Shown here: one piece after another, positions 45,506-54,055 of the stretch | Position numbering within the stretch: position 1 is the stretch's first letter | Layout: every line of letters begins with the position of its first letter | Source: Paenisporosarcina sp. OV554 | GTDB taxonomy: Bacteria; Bacillota; Bacilli; Bacillales_A; Planococcaceae | Direction of reading: 5' to 3' | NCBI RefSeq assembly: GCF_003058165.1 | Contig: NZ_QBUC01000009.1 | Location: forward strand, 84,174 to 148,173 | Length of the DNA: 64,000 bases | The notes under the pieces: generated by a model | Seen by the model: only the letters and a program-made list of their open reading frames with translations | Databases searched by the model: none | Told to the model about the DNA's origin: nothing | Translations under genes and position numbers: made by a program

Positions 45506-46018
45506 ATGATTAAGAAAAAACTCACATCAGTGGCACTAACCGGAGCACTTGCTTTAGGTGGATTAGGAATTGGCTCAATGGCTGACCTACCATCTGTTCC
45601 TGGAATGGGTAGTCAACAAGCTGAAGCATCTGGTTATAACTCTGTATTGGAAGTTATCGCAGCTTCAAGCTCGGTTACATACAAAACTAAAGACGCTATT
45701 TCAACGACTAACACGCTTGAAACAACTCCAGATGGTGCGTTTGGTGATTCTAATCCAAGATGGATTATCAAGAACTCAACTGGTACGGTTGTCAAGTCTG
45801 GCGCAATGAATGGCGTTGACTGGGAACTTTACGGAACTACATTCACTGCTAAAGAAACAAACATCTCTCTAGCTGGTCTACCGAAGAACACAAGCCATTA
45901 CCGCATTGAATTTACTTGGACTGCATTTGACGGAACAGTAACAAGCGCTCAATGGCCTGGCTTGACAAAAGCATTCACATATAACGCTGATGGTTCAATC
46001 ACTAACATTCGTAACTAA
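45506..46018 (+). CDS. secreted protein of unknown function
   Basis: The 170-residue protein has a signal peptide (KKKLTSVALTGALALGGLG, cleavage near ...QAEA) after TAGGAGG. The mature part is beta-rich, with many Thr and Trp residues. It follows the M23 gene by 54 bases and may be its partner or immunity protein. No family is recognised. A terminator follows at 46066. Confidence 0.7.
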   Translation: MIKKKLTSVALTGALALGGLGIGSMADLPSVPGMGSQQAEASGYNSVLEVIAASSSVTYKTKDAISTTNTLETTPDGAFGDSNPRWIIKNSTGTVVKSGAMNGVDWELYGTTFTAKETNISLAGLPKNTSHYRIEFTWTAFDGTVTSAQWPGLTKAFTYNADGSITNIRN

Positions 46019-46065
46019 TCAAATAAATGTGGAGCGGGTATATCCCGAGATACTACATTAAGAGC

Positions 46066-46097
46066 AAGCCTCACTCATAACTGAGAGGGGCTTTTTT
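46066..46097 (+). terminator. rho-independent terminator
   Basis: An imperfect stem of AAGCCTCACTC with GAGAGGGGCTT is followed by TTTTTT. It ends the secreted-protein pair. Confidence 0.7.
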
Positions 46098-46172
46098 AAT
46101 TGACAAATATAAAAGTAAAATAAAGGAATTCTTATTGCACATGTTGAAATATGTCAAAAAGGGGGAATTAAT

Positions 46173-46475
46173 ATGAAATGTTTGACATGCGGTATTCCTT
46201 TTTCACCTGATGATATTTTGGTGATGGAAGATCATGAATTGCCTGTTTGTGATGTATGCGATGCAAAAGAATATCACATTCTTGTTAATTACGATGTGAA
46301 TGAGGATTTTTATGAGTTCTTAGGGAAACAAGTCAGCAAAAAGATTTGTAATGTATGTATCCGTGGCCAATATGAATTGGTAAGTATCAAATACGGTAAT
46401 CCAGTTAAGGCTTCAGTGATTTGTCCTACTTGCAAGGCAAAAGATAAAATGAGTATATACATAAAATTTGTTTGA
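46173..46475 (+). CDS. zinc-ribbon protein, copy 2
   Basis: This paralogue of the gene at 43893 keeps all CxxC pairs (CLTC, CDVC, CNVC, CPTC) and the central KQVSKKICxxCIRGQYELVS block. Upstream, both copies also share a run of pyrimidine- and A-rich sequence and AAAGGGGG. The duplication brackets the M23 and secreted genes. Confidence 0.75.
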   Translation: MKCLTCGIPFSPDDILVMEDHELPVCDVCDAKEYHILVNYDVNEDFYEFLGKQVSKKICNVCIRGQYELVSIKYGNPVKASVICPTCKAKDKMSIYIKFV

Positions 46476-46643
46476 TTTATCTTATTGAACTAACGGGACA
46501 GAAGAGTTGAACAAAGGTAATAAGAGAGAAATATTTCTAATTCGGAAATCTTTATTTCTATATTGGAAATGTATTTACAAGTTCTTCTATCTCTCCACTG
46601 GAAATTACCATATAATAGAAATATGGTAGAGAGGAGAATAAGC

Positions 46644-47087
46644 ATGGATTTACTGACTATTGTTCTTTTTTTAATTATTTTTATTGTTGGTTATATATCT
46701 TTCAAAATGGGGAAGACCTCGGAAGCTTTTAAAATTTTAGATACGCTTATAGATGAGTTTGAATATAAAAATGGTTTTTCTGTTGACTTGGAGAAAAATG
46801 TGAAGGTTTATGAAGATTTATTACAAGGAGAACTGGATTTTTATTCTGGAAATCAAGATAGGATGGATGAGAATGAGAAGAACAAATATTTAAACAGAAT
46901 TAGAGAAAGTTCGGATGAATTATCTAGTGCGAAAATGGAATTACAGAAGAAAATCGAAGAGGATCCTATTGCATTTAGAGAAGAAAAACTTGTTCGAGAT
47001 ACAAAAAAAGGATTGTTGAGAAAAATGGTAAGAGCAGCTGACGTTGGTCAAGAAGAGGGAAAGGATTATATGACCAGGATTAAATGA
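46644..47087 (+). CDS. membrane-anchored protein with charged cytosolic domain
   Basis: ATG at 46644 follows GAGAGGAG by 7-8 bases; 147 residues result. An N-terminal helix (LLTIVLFLIIFIVGYISF) is followed by a charged helical domain rich in Glu and Lys. Function is unknown. An ACCATAT/ATATGGT hairpin with a TATAAT box lies upstream at 46608-46628. Confidence 0.65.
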   Translation: MDLLTIVLFLIIFIVGYISFKMGKTSEAFKILDTLIDEFEYKNGFSVDLEKNVKVYEDLLQGELDFYSGNQDRMDENEKNKYLNRIRESSDELSSAKMELQKKIEEDPIAFREEKLVRDTKKGLLRKMVRAADVGQEEGKDYMTRIK

Positions 47088-47231
47088 AATGATAACTCAT
47101 CTTAAGGGTAATGAGTTCTGTTTTCGAGTACAAAACATTAAATAGCAAACTGCAAATAGGAGAGGTCACTTTTTTTTGTTCTAAATGGAGTTTTAGTGAT
47201 GAACAATAGGCTACTATGACAGTTTTTCTTA

Positions 47232-47258
47232 TTGAACTAATGGGGCAGATTAGTTCAA
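47232..47258. repeat. palindromic TTGAACTAA-type repeat
   Basis: TTGAACTAA and TTAGTTCAA are perfect 9-bp arms around TGGGGCAGA. It belongs to a family of small inverted repeats scattered from 46.4 to 54.7 kb. The rest of the gap 47088-47389 holds no gene. Confidence 0.75.
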
Positions 47259-47342
47259 TAAATACGAGAGCATTATTTTATCCATGATGTTTTATATAAT
47301 TAAGAAGGCTTTGTTTAACTTTTGGATGATTTTCTTCAAATT

Positions 47343-47384
47343 AATAAGCGTATCCGAAAATATCTCGAATACGCTTATTTTTTC
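47343..47384. terminator. bidirectional terminator
   Basis: AATAAGCGTAT and ATACGCTTATT are perfect 11-bp arms followed by TTTTTTC. It separates the plus-strand gene at 46644 from the minus-strand gene at 47390. Confidence 0.85.
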
Positions 47385-47389
47385 TAAGG

Positions 47390-47827
47390 CTATTCACTTG
47401 TTAATATTAGCTCTCGTGAATTGACATCATAAATTTTATAACCAATTTCAAACATATGGTCTTTTGTAACTGTCATCTCACAATAGTAAGGGATTGACTT
47501 TCCATAAGCATCAAGTTCAGGAATATGTGTAAAAGAAAACAGTTCATCTGTATCAAGCATGTCAAAGGTCGCTTCAGTAGAACGGCCTGATGACGTTATT
47601 TCAATGATGCAGCCCCCTTTAACAACATCATATTCCTTTAGTAGCATGTATTTTAGACTGGGGAGAGTACACACTAAAAGTAAAACCCCAATTAGAAAGG
47701 CTGCAATGGTTTTACCCGCATTTAGTAATGTTAATTCTTTATTAACATACATATAAATAAAGAAAACTACAGCAAATGGAACGAATAAAGCTCCTAATAT
47801 GAGCATAAAATAATACAATTTTTTCAC
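47390..47827 (-). CDS. two-helix membrane protein, unknown
   Basis: The 145-residue protein has hydrophobic helices near residues 4-28 and 38-58 and a soluble C-terminal domain (VVKGGCIIEITSSGRSTEATFD). The GTG start has a weak ribosome binding site. Function is unknown. Confidence 0.6.
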   Translation of the reverse strand: MKKLYYFMLILGALFVPFAVVFFIYMYVNKELTLLNAGKTIAAFLIGVLLLVCTLPSLKYMLLKEYDVVKGGCIIEITSSGRSTEATFDMLDTDELFSFTHIPELDAYGKSIPYYCEMTVTKDHMFEIGYKIYDVNSRELILTSE

Positions 47828-48026
47828 TTCCTATAACAATTGAATAATTATATTTACGTTGTTTCATTCAAACGGTTTCAAATTATGTCATTTTAAAAAA
47901 TTATCCTATCCTTTTCTTATTAAGGAAACTTATTTATTCTAACATTATCTTTACTACTTCTACAAATATCCTAAATACCTTTTTCGTTTGCATATGTTTA
48001 AAGAAACAATAAGTAATGTTTCTTCC

Positions 48027-48113
48027 TGAACTAACGGGTGCTTTAGTTGAACAACGCTAATAATATTTAGTACAAACAACTAGCCTCTTGGTTGGGTGTT
48101 TTTGTGTTCGGTA
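48027..48113 (+). repeat. palindromic repeat and terminator, unit R1
   Basis: GAACTAA-CGGGTGC-TTTAGTTGAA (48028-48052) is followed by a CTAGCC/GGTTGGG hairpin with TTTTTG (48080-48113). The same pair stands at 52648-52730 and 54670-54742. The 47828-48296 stretch has no gene I can support beyond these repeats. Confidence 0.75.
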
Positions 48114-48274
48114 TTTATATTCATTATCTTTTTACATATTTCCCTTCAAGTAATTACCAATCGTTTCAACATCACGTATAGCACTTGTATTAACAAATAA
48201 ACAATCAAAATTGTGTGTCTGCCAATTCAAGTGTTAAAACGAAGTGCAAAGTAAGTGTTAATCATTAACAAAGC

Positions 48275-48490
48275 TTGATATATAGGTATTTTAAAAGAGC
48301 CCAATTCATATGCGAATTTAGGCTCTTTTTGTATGTTTAATTTAGATTTTGTATCAGATTACTAAACGGGTTAACTTATTGGAAGGGCTTTTACTTTGTC
48401 AGTTTCTTCTATATAAACGTCAAGGTAAATCAAAGTACAAAAAAAGATCAATTTTATAATAAGGGTAATACCTACACATTATTGAATTGA
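48275..48490 (+). repeat. prophage right-end copy A with attR-like site
   Basis: This copy includes an AAGCTTGATATA start, a GAGCC.../...GGCTC terminator (48297-48331), a conserved AT-rich stretch, the arm GGGTAATACC (48463-48472), an 11-bp spacer and a core-like GAATTGA (48484-48490). It matches the true right end at 54778-54987 with a few differences. After the core comes TGGTGGT as in comGC, so it has the attR layout. Confidence 0.88.
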
Positions 48491-48665
48491 TGGTGGTTTG
48501 TTCACTTGCGTCAAGTAGATTATTTATCTCTATACCTCGCTTGTGCAAATTAGCATTGCTTTTTTCGTTAATCTCACAAAATTTTCTTTCTAATAATAAA
48601 AGGAAACCCATCAAGAATATGGTAATATAATGAAAAGATGTAGTTTCTAACTTGAGGCTTTTGAT
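48491..48665 (+). repeat. post-core segment shared by copies A, B and C
   Basis: After TGGTGGTTTG the sequence CACTTGCGTCAAGTAG, an ATTTATCTC stretch and a CCATCAAGAATATGG segment recur after each internal attR-like site (50076-50190 and 53032-53215), but not at the comGC junction. It looks like the conserved left end of inserted modules, or the decayed flank of another target gene. Confidence 0.8.
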
Positions 48666-48666
48666 C

Positions 48667-48738
48667 TTCAACTAACCGGGCAGTTTAGTTGAATAGTGTT
48701 GTTTAACTTGTGTTCAACAATCGGGCCAGATTGTTGAA
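48667..48738. repeat. two adjacent palindromic repeats
   Basis: TTCAACTAA...TTTAGTTGAA (48667-48693) and TTCAACAAT...ATTGTTGAA (48713-48738) are members of the same small palindrome family with different stem bases. Confidence 0.75.
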
Positions 48739-48759
48739 TAAGAAAGTAGGTGATTTTCA

Positions 48760-48993
48760 GTGGAAAAGCTTTTAGTGAAAACAGGGGTATATTCATTATT
48801 TGTTTCTTTTTTATTGCTATTTGTACTTATACCTAGAGAAATAAACACAACGGATGTAAATGGAATGAGCTCAATTGTGGTAACCTCTTATCCAGATTTT
48901 GTCTTTAATCTCATACGTTATTCCATAATAATTACAATCATTGCAGTTGTAGTTATGTATTTTGTTAAGTTTAAAAATAAAAAGCGAATGTGA
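48760..48993 (+). CDS. small two-helix membrane protein
   Basis: GTG at 48760 follows GTAGGTGA. The 77 residues have helices near 10-26 and 53-68 with a basic end (KFKNKKRM). Function is unknown. It is the first gene of the module between attR-like sites A and B. Confidence 0.6.
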   Translation: MEKLLVKTGVYSLFVSFLLLFVLIPREINTTDVNGMSSIVVTSYPDFVFNLIRYSIIITIIAVVVMYFVKFKNKKRM

Positions 48994-49033
48994 TCTCATT
49001 ACTAAACAATCGGGCGCTATTATGGAGTAATAA

Positions 49034-49077
49034 AAAAGCCCAATTTCTCAATTTTAATACTGAGAAATTGGGCTTTT
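49034..49077. terminator. bidirectional terminator
   Basis: AAAAGCCCAATTTCTCA and TGAGAAATTGGGCTTTT are perfect 17-bp arms around a 10-nt loop. They serve the convergent genes at 48760 and 49151. Confidence 0.9.
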
Positions 49078-49150
49078 ATTTGATGTAACAGTTAGATCTG
49101 CTTTTAAATCGTTTTGTTGTGTGCGAAACTCAAGCAATTTTAATCATCGT

Positions 49151-49642
49151 TTATAAATATGAGCGCTTAGCTGGCCATGAACCTTGTAGTTTACGAAGTT
49201 GTACAATTTGTCCTGTATGATAAGCATCGTGCAAAAGGAGATTTAGATATTGTTGCCAAACTGGCAGAGAAGGACTAGGTTGATCCAATTCTGCTTCTTG
49301 AAGGGATGTTAATGAAGATTGTAAGGCATCATGTACGTGAAGCGTTCGCTTCACTGTTTCTTGCCAAGCATCTTCATCATTAGCTCCACCTTGGACAAAC
49401 GTGTCATCATTATTTTGTGGGACAACAAATGTGTCATCTTGATGTAAGCGGGAAAGTAAGCGCTCTTTAAAGGTTAGTAAATGGTTTACATTTTCCCAAA
49501 TCGTATTAGCGGCCTTTCCTTCTGGTTGCCAACATGCTTGTGCAGCGGTAAGATTCTTTAACGCTTCTGATATCGGTGGGTACCATTCTTCTTCGTAAAA
49601 AACTTGATTGACTCCATTTTGCAAGATTTCTTTTTTACTCAT
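49151..49642 (-). CDS. DinB-family protein
   Basis: The 163-residue protein has a four-helix bundle pattern with the metal histidines in NVNHLL (near residue 53) and HDAYHTGQI (near 138), as in DinB/YfiT metal-binding proteins, which include thiol transferases. AAGGAGG precedes the start. It looks chromosomal in type, not phage. Another DinB gene lies at 53386 in the next but one module. Confidence 0.88.
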   Translation of the reverse strand: MSKKEILQNGVNQVFYEEEWYPPISEALKNLTAAQACWQPEGKAANTIWENVNHLLTFKERLLSRLHQDDTFVVPQNNDDTFVQGGANDEDAWQETVKRTLHVHDALQSSLTSLQEAELDQPSPSLPVWQQYLNLLLHDAYHTGQIVQLRKLQGSWPAKRSYL

Positions 49643-50370
49643 TAGGATAGCCTCCTTGTTTGTAACTATCTAAATTAGGATTCATTAGTTACCATCAATA
49701 TATCAAATTTTCCGAAAAAAATACAGAGGAGTGAAAATATACATGGCTTTTATATCTGTGGAGCCTATACCTTAATCAACGATCTTCCGCAATCGGGCGC
49801 GATTGTTTAATAAGCGTCTCTGTTCTTATTAAACTAACGGGTGCTTTAGTTGAAGTTCATCATGGATATATAGGTAAACAAAAGAGCCCAATTCATGCGA
49901 ATTTAGGCTCTTTTTGTATGTTTAATTTAGATTTTGTACCAGATTACTGAACGGGTTATCTTATTTGTGGAAGGGCTTTTACTTTGTCAGTTTCTTAAAG
50001 GACAACAAGGAAAATCAGAGTACAAAAAAACATCAATTTTATAATAAGGGTAATACCTACACATTATTGAAATAATGGTGGTTTGTTACACTTACGTCAA
50101 GTAGATTATTTATCTCGATACCACGCTTTTCTAATAATAAAAGGAAATCCATCAAGGATATGGTAATATAATGAAAAGATGTAGTGTCTAAGTGAGTAGA
50201 TTTTAATTAAGTAATATGTTTTACAAGGACATTATTTATTCAACTAAAGGGACTTTCCTTGAAGAACTGAATGCTAAAAATTATACTAAATTTTTCTAAA
50301 ATAAGTAGAAATATTACAATATATGATATTGTTATACGATGATAGAAAAAATATTATGGGGGTTATTGAA
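49643..50370. other. 727-bp gap with right-end copy B and palindromes
   Basis: The gap holds a palindrome (49827-49854), a GAGCC/GGCTC terminator (49884-49916), attR-like site B and about 110 bp of the shared post-core segment, then unassigned AT-rich sequence before the lipoprotein gene. No gene is supported. Confidence 0.7.
49868..50075 (+). repeat. prophage right-end copy B with attR-like site
   Basis: This copy has the same order as copy A, with the arm GGGTAATACC at 50048-50057, the same 11-bp spacer and the altered core GAAATAA (50069-50075). TGGTGGTTTGTTACACTT follows. Confidence 0.88.
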
Positions 50371-50907
50371 TTGAAAAAGTATTTAGTAGGTTTATTTGCT
50401 TTATTTTTAATTTTTAGTTTAGTTGCTTGTTCATCTGAAAGTTCGAATACCTCAAAAGCAGAGGATAAGAATGAGGAAAAGAGTTCTGAGGACAAAGCAA
50501 AGGCAGAAGCAGAAGCCAAAGCAAAGGCAGAAGCAGAAGCCAAAGCGAAGGCAGAAGCAGAAGCCAAAGCGAAGGCAGAAGCCAAAGCAAAGGCAGAAGC
50601 AGAAGCCAAAGCAAAGGCAGAAGCAGAAGCTAAAGCGAAGGCAGAAGCAGAAGCCAAAGCGAAGGCAGAAGCAGAAGCCAAAGCAAAGGCAGAAGCAGAA
50701 GCCAAAGCAAAGGCAGAAGCAGAAGCCAAAGCAAAGGCAGAAGCAGAAGCCAAAGCGAAGGCAGAAGCAGCTTCAAGTGGAGGATCAGAGCTCTTTGCCA
50801 ATTGTACTGAACTAAGAAAGAAATATCCAGCTGGCGTAGCTTCTGATCATCCTGCCTATCAAGATAAAATGGATAGAGATAAAGATAATTTCGCTTGTGA
50901 AAATTAG
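50371..50907 (+). CDS. lipoprotein with (KAKAEAEA)n spacer and Excalibur domain
   Basis: TTG at 50371 follows GGGGGTT; 178 residues result. The lipobox LVAC places the modified Cys at residue 20. Residues about 42-132 are about eleven copies of an eight-residue KAKAEAEA unit, coded by a 24-bp tandem repeat. The C-terminal 35 residues ([31 protein letters not shown]) are a calcium-binding Excalibur domain. It is surface-anchored; the repeat may span the cell wall. Long frames on the opposite strand are repeat shadows. Confidence 0.85.
   Translation: MKKYLVGLFALFLIFSLVACSSESSNTSKAEDKNEEKSSEDKAKAEAEAKAKAEAEAKAKAEAEAKAKAEAKAKAEAEAKAKAEAEAKAKAEAEAKAKAEAEAKAKAEAEAKAKAEAEAKAKAEAEAKAKAEAASSGGSELFANCTELRKKYPAGVASDHPAYQDKMDRDKDNFACEN
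50495..50770 (+). repeat. 24-bp coding tandem repeat
   Basis: The unit codes for KAKAEAEA, with AAAG and GAAGCC variants between copies and one shortened unit near 50575. Copy number is likely to vary between strains. Confidence 0.9.
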
Positions 50908-51297
50908 AGTATTATCACTTAGTAGACCTTTCTAAGGTATAGAATAATGAATAATCCCTTCTCAAATAATGAGATGGGATTATTTTTTGTATTTCCTTAA
51001 CAATTCTTAAACTGAATGATTAATTGATATATCCGAATGTAGATTTGAGTCGTAAGTGCTAGAAAAGTAGAAGGAATAAATCAGGATTTTTGAAATTTAA
51101 TAATAGTTGATAGGAATCTACTTATCTTTCGGTATAATGGAAATATAGGGTGCTTTAGTTGTATAACGATCTTCAACAATAGGGCGCTTCTCCGTAGTAA
51201 TCAAACACACTTTGTCAATCTAAAAATAAATCATTCATATTCCACCATAAGTAATCACTAGCTAAATTTTAGATTTGAAAAAACGAAAATGCTGTTG

Positions 51298-51450
51298 ATG
51301 AAATCCTACAAAAATAATGAGGGTATACCACCCATAATTATGGACAAAGAACTAAATGTAATCGATGGATTTCATAGATTAGGTGCATTATTCGAGTTGC
51401 AATTTGAAACTGTACTCTGCACACTTCGAACAAAGTGTCTACTGAAATAA
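51298..51450 (+). pseudogene. fragment of a ParB-like nuclease-domain protein
   Basis: The 50-residue frame includes GIPPIIMDKELNVIDGFHRLGALF, the VxDGxHR motif of ParB/sulfiredoxin-fold domains. It lacks the rest of the fold and any clear ribosome binding site. It is a likely remnant in the gap 50908-51559, which otherwise holds only palindrome pieces near 51148-51200. Confidence 0.6.
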
Positions 51451-51559
51451 AGTTATCCTTGGAATGTACTATTATTAATAGGTTAACAACGTTAATCTAT
51501 GTTAACATTCCGAGATGTTTAGAATGAACAATATGAAACTATTATAGGAGAGTCCTAAA

Positions 51560-52498
51560 ATGCAAAAGAAAATGAACTATTTAATCTTACTATTAACGAC
51601 CGTCTTTATGGTTGGTTGTACCAATTTAGAAGATGCATCCATTACAGATGTAGAAACAGAACCACAAGAAGTAACTACAGTTGAAACAAATAAAAATAGT
51701 GAAAAAGAAGAAACTATCACTACGGTTGTTGATGAACCAGTAGTAGAGGAAACACCAACCCAACCAAATAGTGAACGGTTCTCAGGATACAAACTTATTG
51801 AAGTTGATGGTGCTGATTTGTCTGGATATCGTGAACCTAACGTCGTCGTTGACATTGGTTACGGTGACCGTGAATATTGGGCATTTACTAATGAACACGG
51901 GCAACTAGTACGTGTCATTGCTGACGAAATCATTATACAAGATGACAGTAACGAACCTGTATTATCGTCTGGCAGATACTATTCTGATGAGGCAAAGGTT
52001 CCTGGCGTCGAAAGTGACGTTTTAGATGAAGGACATATAATCGCTGATTCTCTCGGAGGGGTATCGAATGCTTATAACATTACCCCACAAAATAGTACGC
52101 TCAACCGACATGGCGATCAAGCTTATATGGAAGACGTGATCCGTAGCGCAGGTGGAGCCACTAATTTTGAAGCAATTATCACATATCCGAATACGGAAAC
52201 GCAGATTCCTTCAAGTTATCAGTATACCTATACTTTAATGGGTAACGAGATCGTTGATACATTTGACAATGTGAACCCTGATGAAGTAAACGCATCTCTC
52301 GGCTTAACAGGCAGTGAGCCTTCTGATTCAACTAGTTCAAACACAAACGGTGATATTTCTAGTGTTGATACAAACGGTAATGGACAGGTGACGATTAAAG
52401 AAGCAAAAGCTGCAGGTTTTAGTATGCCAATAACGAGTAAACATTGGTTATACCCATATATGCAAGATAATGATAAGGACGGTATGGTAGGTGAGTAA
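51560..52498 (+). CDS. secreted lipoprotein nuclease with Excalibur domain
   Basis: A lipobox (MVGC, Cys20) and a Thr/Glu-rich linker (25-75) precede a DNA/RNA non-specific endonuclease domain (about 85-240). The key segment is DEGHIIADSLGG near residue 156, with PQNSTLNRHGD near 177. The C-terminal 40 residues (DTNGNGQVTIKEAKAAG, DNDKDGMVGE) are an Excalibur calcium-binding unit. The product would cut DNA outside the membrane. Next to a competence locus, this could limit uptake of DNA. It follows ATAGGAG. Confidence 0.85.
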   Translation: MQKKMNYLILLLTTVFMVGCTNLEDASITDVETEPQEVTTVETNKNSEKEETITTVVDEPVVEETPTQPNSERFSGYKLIEVDGADLSGYREPNVVVDIGYGDREYWAFTNEHGQLVRVIADEIIIQDDSNEPVLSSGRYYSDEAKVPGVESDVLDEGHIIADSLGGVSNAYNITPQNSTLNRHGDQAYMEDVIRSAGGATNFEAIITYPNTETQIPSSYQYTYTLMGNEIVDTFDNVNPDEVNASLGLTGSEPSDSTSSNTNGDISSVDTNGNGQVTIKEAKAAGFSMPITSKHWLYPYMQDNDKDGMVGE

Positions 52499-53385
52499 AC
52501 CCCTAGAACTTTGAGGCAAAATAAATGAACGAAAGAACATTTTCCTCGTTGGACGATTTATAACAATTTGCGAATGAGTGTCTGTACAGGAACAACTGAA
52601 GTTAATGGTCATATCATCTAAATTTGTATGGTGAAAATATATTATTTTTCACTAACGGGTGCTTTAGTTGAACAACGCTAATAATATTTATTGCAAACAC
52701 CTAGCCTCTTGGTTGGGTGTTTTTGTGTTCAGTATTTACATTCATTATCTTTTTACATATTTCCCTTCAAGTAATTAGCAATCGTTTCAACATCACGTAT
52801 AGCACTTGTATTAACAAAGCTTGATAAATAGGTATTTTAAAAGAGCCCAATTCATGCGAATTTAGGCCTTTTTGTTTAATTTAGATTTTGTACCAGATTA
52901 CTGAACGGGTTAACTTATTTTGGAAGGGCTTTTACTTTTTCAGTTTCTTCTATATAGACGTCAAGGTAAATCAAAGTACAAGAAAAGATCAATTTTATAA
53001 TAAGGGCAATACCTACTCATTATTGAAATGATGGTGGTTTGTTCACTTGCGTCAAGTAGAGTTATTTATCTCTATACCGCGCTTGTGCAAATTAGCATTG
53101 TTTTTTCATTGCTTTTTTCGTTAATCTCACAAAATTTTCTTTCTAATAATAAAAAGGAAACCCATCAAGAATATGGTAATATAATGAAAAGATGTAGTAT
53201 CTATGCTGAGGCTTTTGATCTTCAACTAACGGGGCAGGTTAGTGGAATAAAAAGTGAATTAATCCATTATTATCTGTATTATGTTAACTGCATAAATCAG
53301 TTGTACAGATAATGAAGGAAATATCTTCTTACTGTCGAATATTTGCCTAGAACCATAATTAACTATTCCGATGAGGAGGATTCTT
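52499..53385. other. 887-bp gap with repeat unit R1, right-end copy C and palindromes
   Basis: The gap holds the palindrome at 52648-52672, a terminator at 52695-52730, right-end copy C (52816-53031), its post-core segment (53032-53215) and the palindrome at 53221-53247. It is a closer match to 48027-48693 than to copy B. No gene is supported. Confidence 0.75.
52816..53031 (+). repeat. prophage right-end copy C with attR-like site
   Basis: This copy has the arm GGGCAATACC (53004-53013, one change), spacer TACTCATTATT and the intact core GAAATGA (53025-53031), followed by TGGTGGTTTG. The GAGCC/GGCC terminator at 52843-52873 is partly decayed. Confidence 0.88.
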
Positions 53386-53895
53386 GTGCGTCCACGACCA
53401 TTATTTATTGAAAATCCAGAGCATGCTAGGTTTGTTAGTCTTGTGCCAGATGGAGATATTGAAGAAATACTTAGTAAGCAACGAACTAAGACCATTACCC
53501 TCTTAAGCAGCGTATCAGAGGAGTCAGCAAGGAAGTCGTACGCTCCAGGGAAATGGACTTTAAAAGAAGTGATTGGGCATATGACCGACTCGGAACGTGT
53601 GATGTCGTATCGAATGCTTGCCATTGCACGAAATGAAAGTGCACCACTCCCAGCAATGGATCAGGATCAATACGTTGCTGCGGCAAACTTCAACAAATTA
53701 TCCTGGGAGCAGTTACTAGCTGGTTTTGACACAGTACGCTCCAACACGTTAAGCCTTATTTCAACCATTGATGATGCAGCGTGGGTTCGTAATGGAACTG
53801 TAATGAACAGCCCAGTTTCGATAGGTACCATTGCATATGGCATTGCCGGGCACGAGTTACACCATATGAAAGTGATTAGTGATAAATACTTATAA
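53386..53895 (+). CDS. DinB-family protein, second
   Basis: GTG at 53386 follows GAGGAGG by 6 bases; 169 residues result. It has KWTLKEVIGHMTDSERV near residue 56 and GIAGHELHHMKVI near 153, the histidines of the DinB fold (DinB_2/YfiT-type). It is only distantly related to the gene at 49151. A terminator with AAAAAACCTAATTT/AAATTAGGTTTTTT arms follows at 53911-53957. Confidence 0.88.
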   Translation: MRPRPLFIENPEHARFVSLVPDGDIEEILSKQRTKTITLLSSVSEESARKSYAPGKWTLKEVIGHMTDSERVMSYRMLAIARNESAPLPAMDQDQYVAAANFNKLSWEQLLAGFDTVRSNTLSLISTIDDAAWVRNGTVMNSPVSIGTIAYGIAGHELHHMKVISDKYL

Positions 53896-53910
53896 GTCTT
53901 TTTCTATTAA

Positions 53911-53957
53911 TGAAAAAACCTAATTTTTCAGCATTAAATGAGAAATTAGGTTTTTTA
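53911..53957. terminator. terminator after the DinB gene
   Basis: AAAAAACCTAATTTTTCA and TGAGAAATTAGGTTTTTT pair with one mismatch. The arm sequence resembles the terminator at 49034. Confidence 0.85.
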
Positions 53958-54055
53958 ATATTGAAACTTCCTTAACGTTGTAAATCTGCATTTTCCTAAC
54001 GCTACCCCTTATAGCGAATTTACTATAGTTTCAATCAGAACTAAGGAGATAATTT

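Noticed and set aside
48420..48671. Frames inside the attR-like repeats (also near 53028 and 54896)
   Set aside because: They arise from shared repeat sequence, lack ribosome binding sites and are not conserved between the copies.
50286..50801. 171-residue minus-strand frame of Ala-Ser-Phe repeats
   Set aside because: It is the reverse reading of the 24-bp repeat in the lipoprotein gene.
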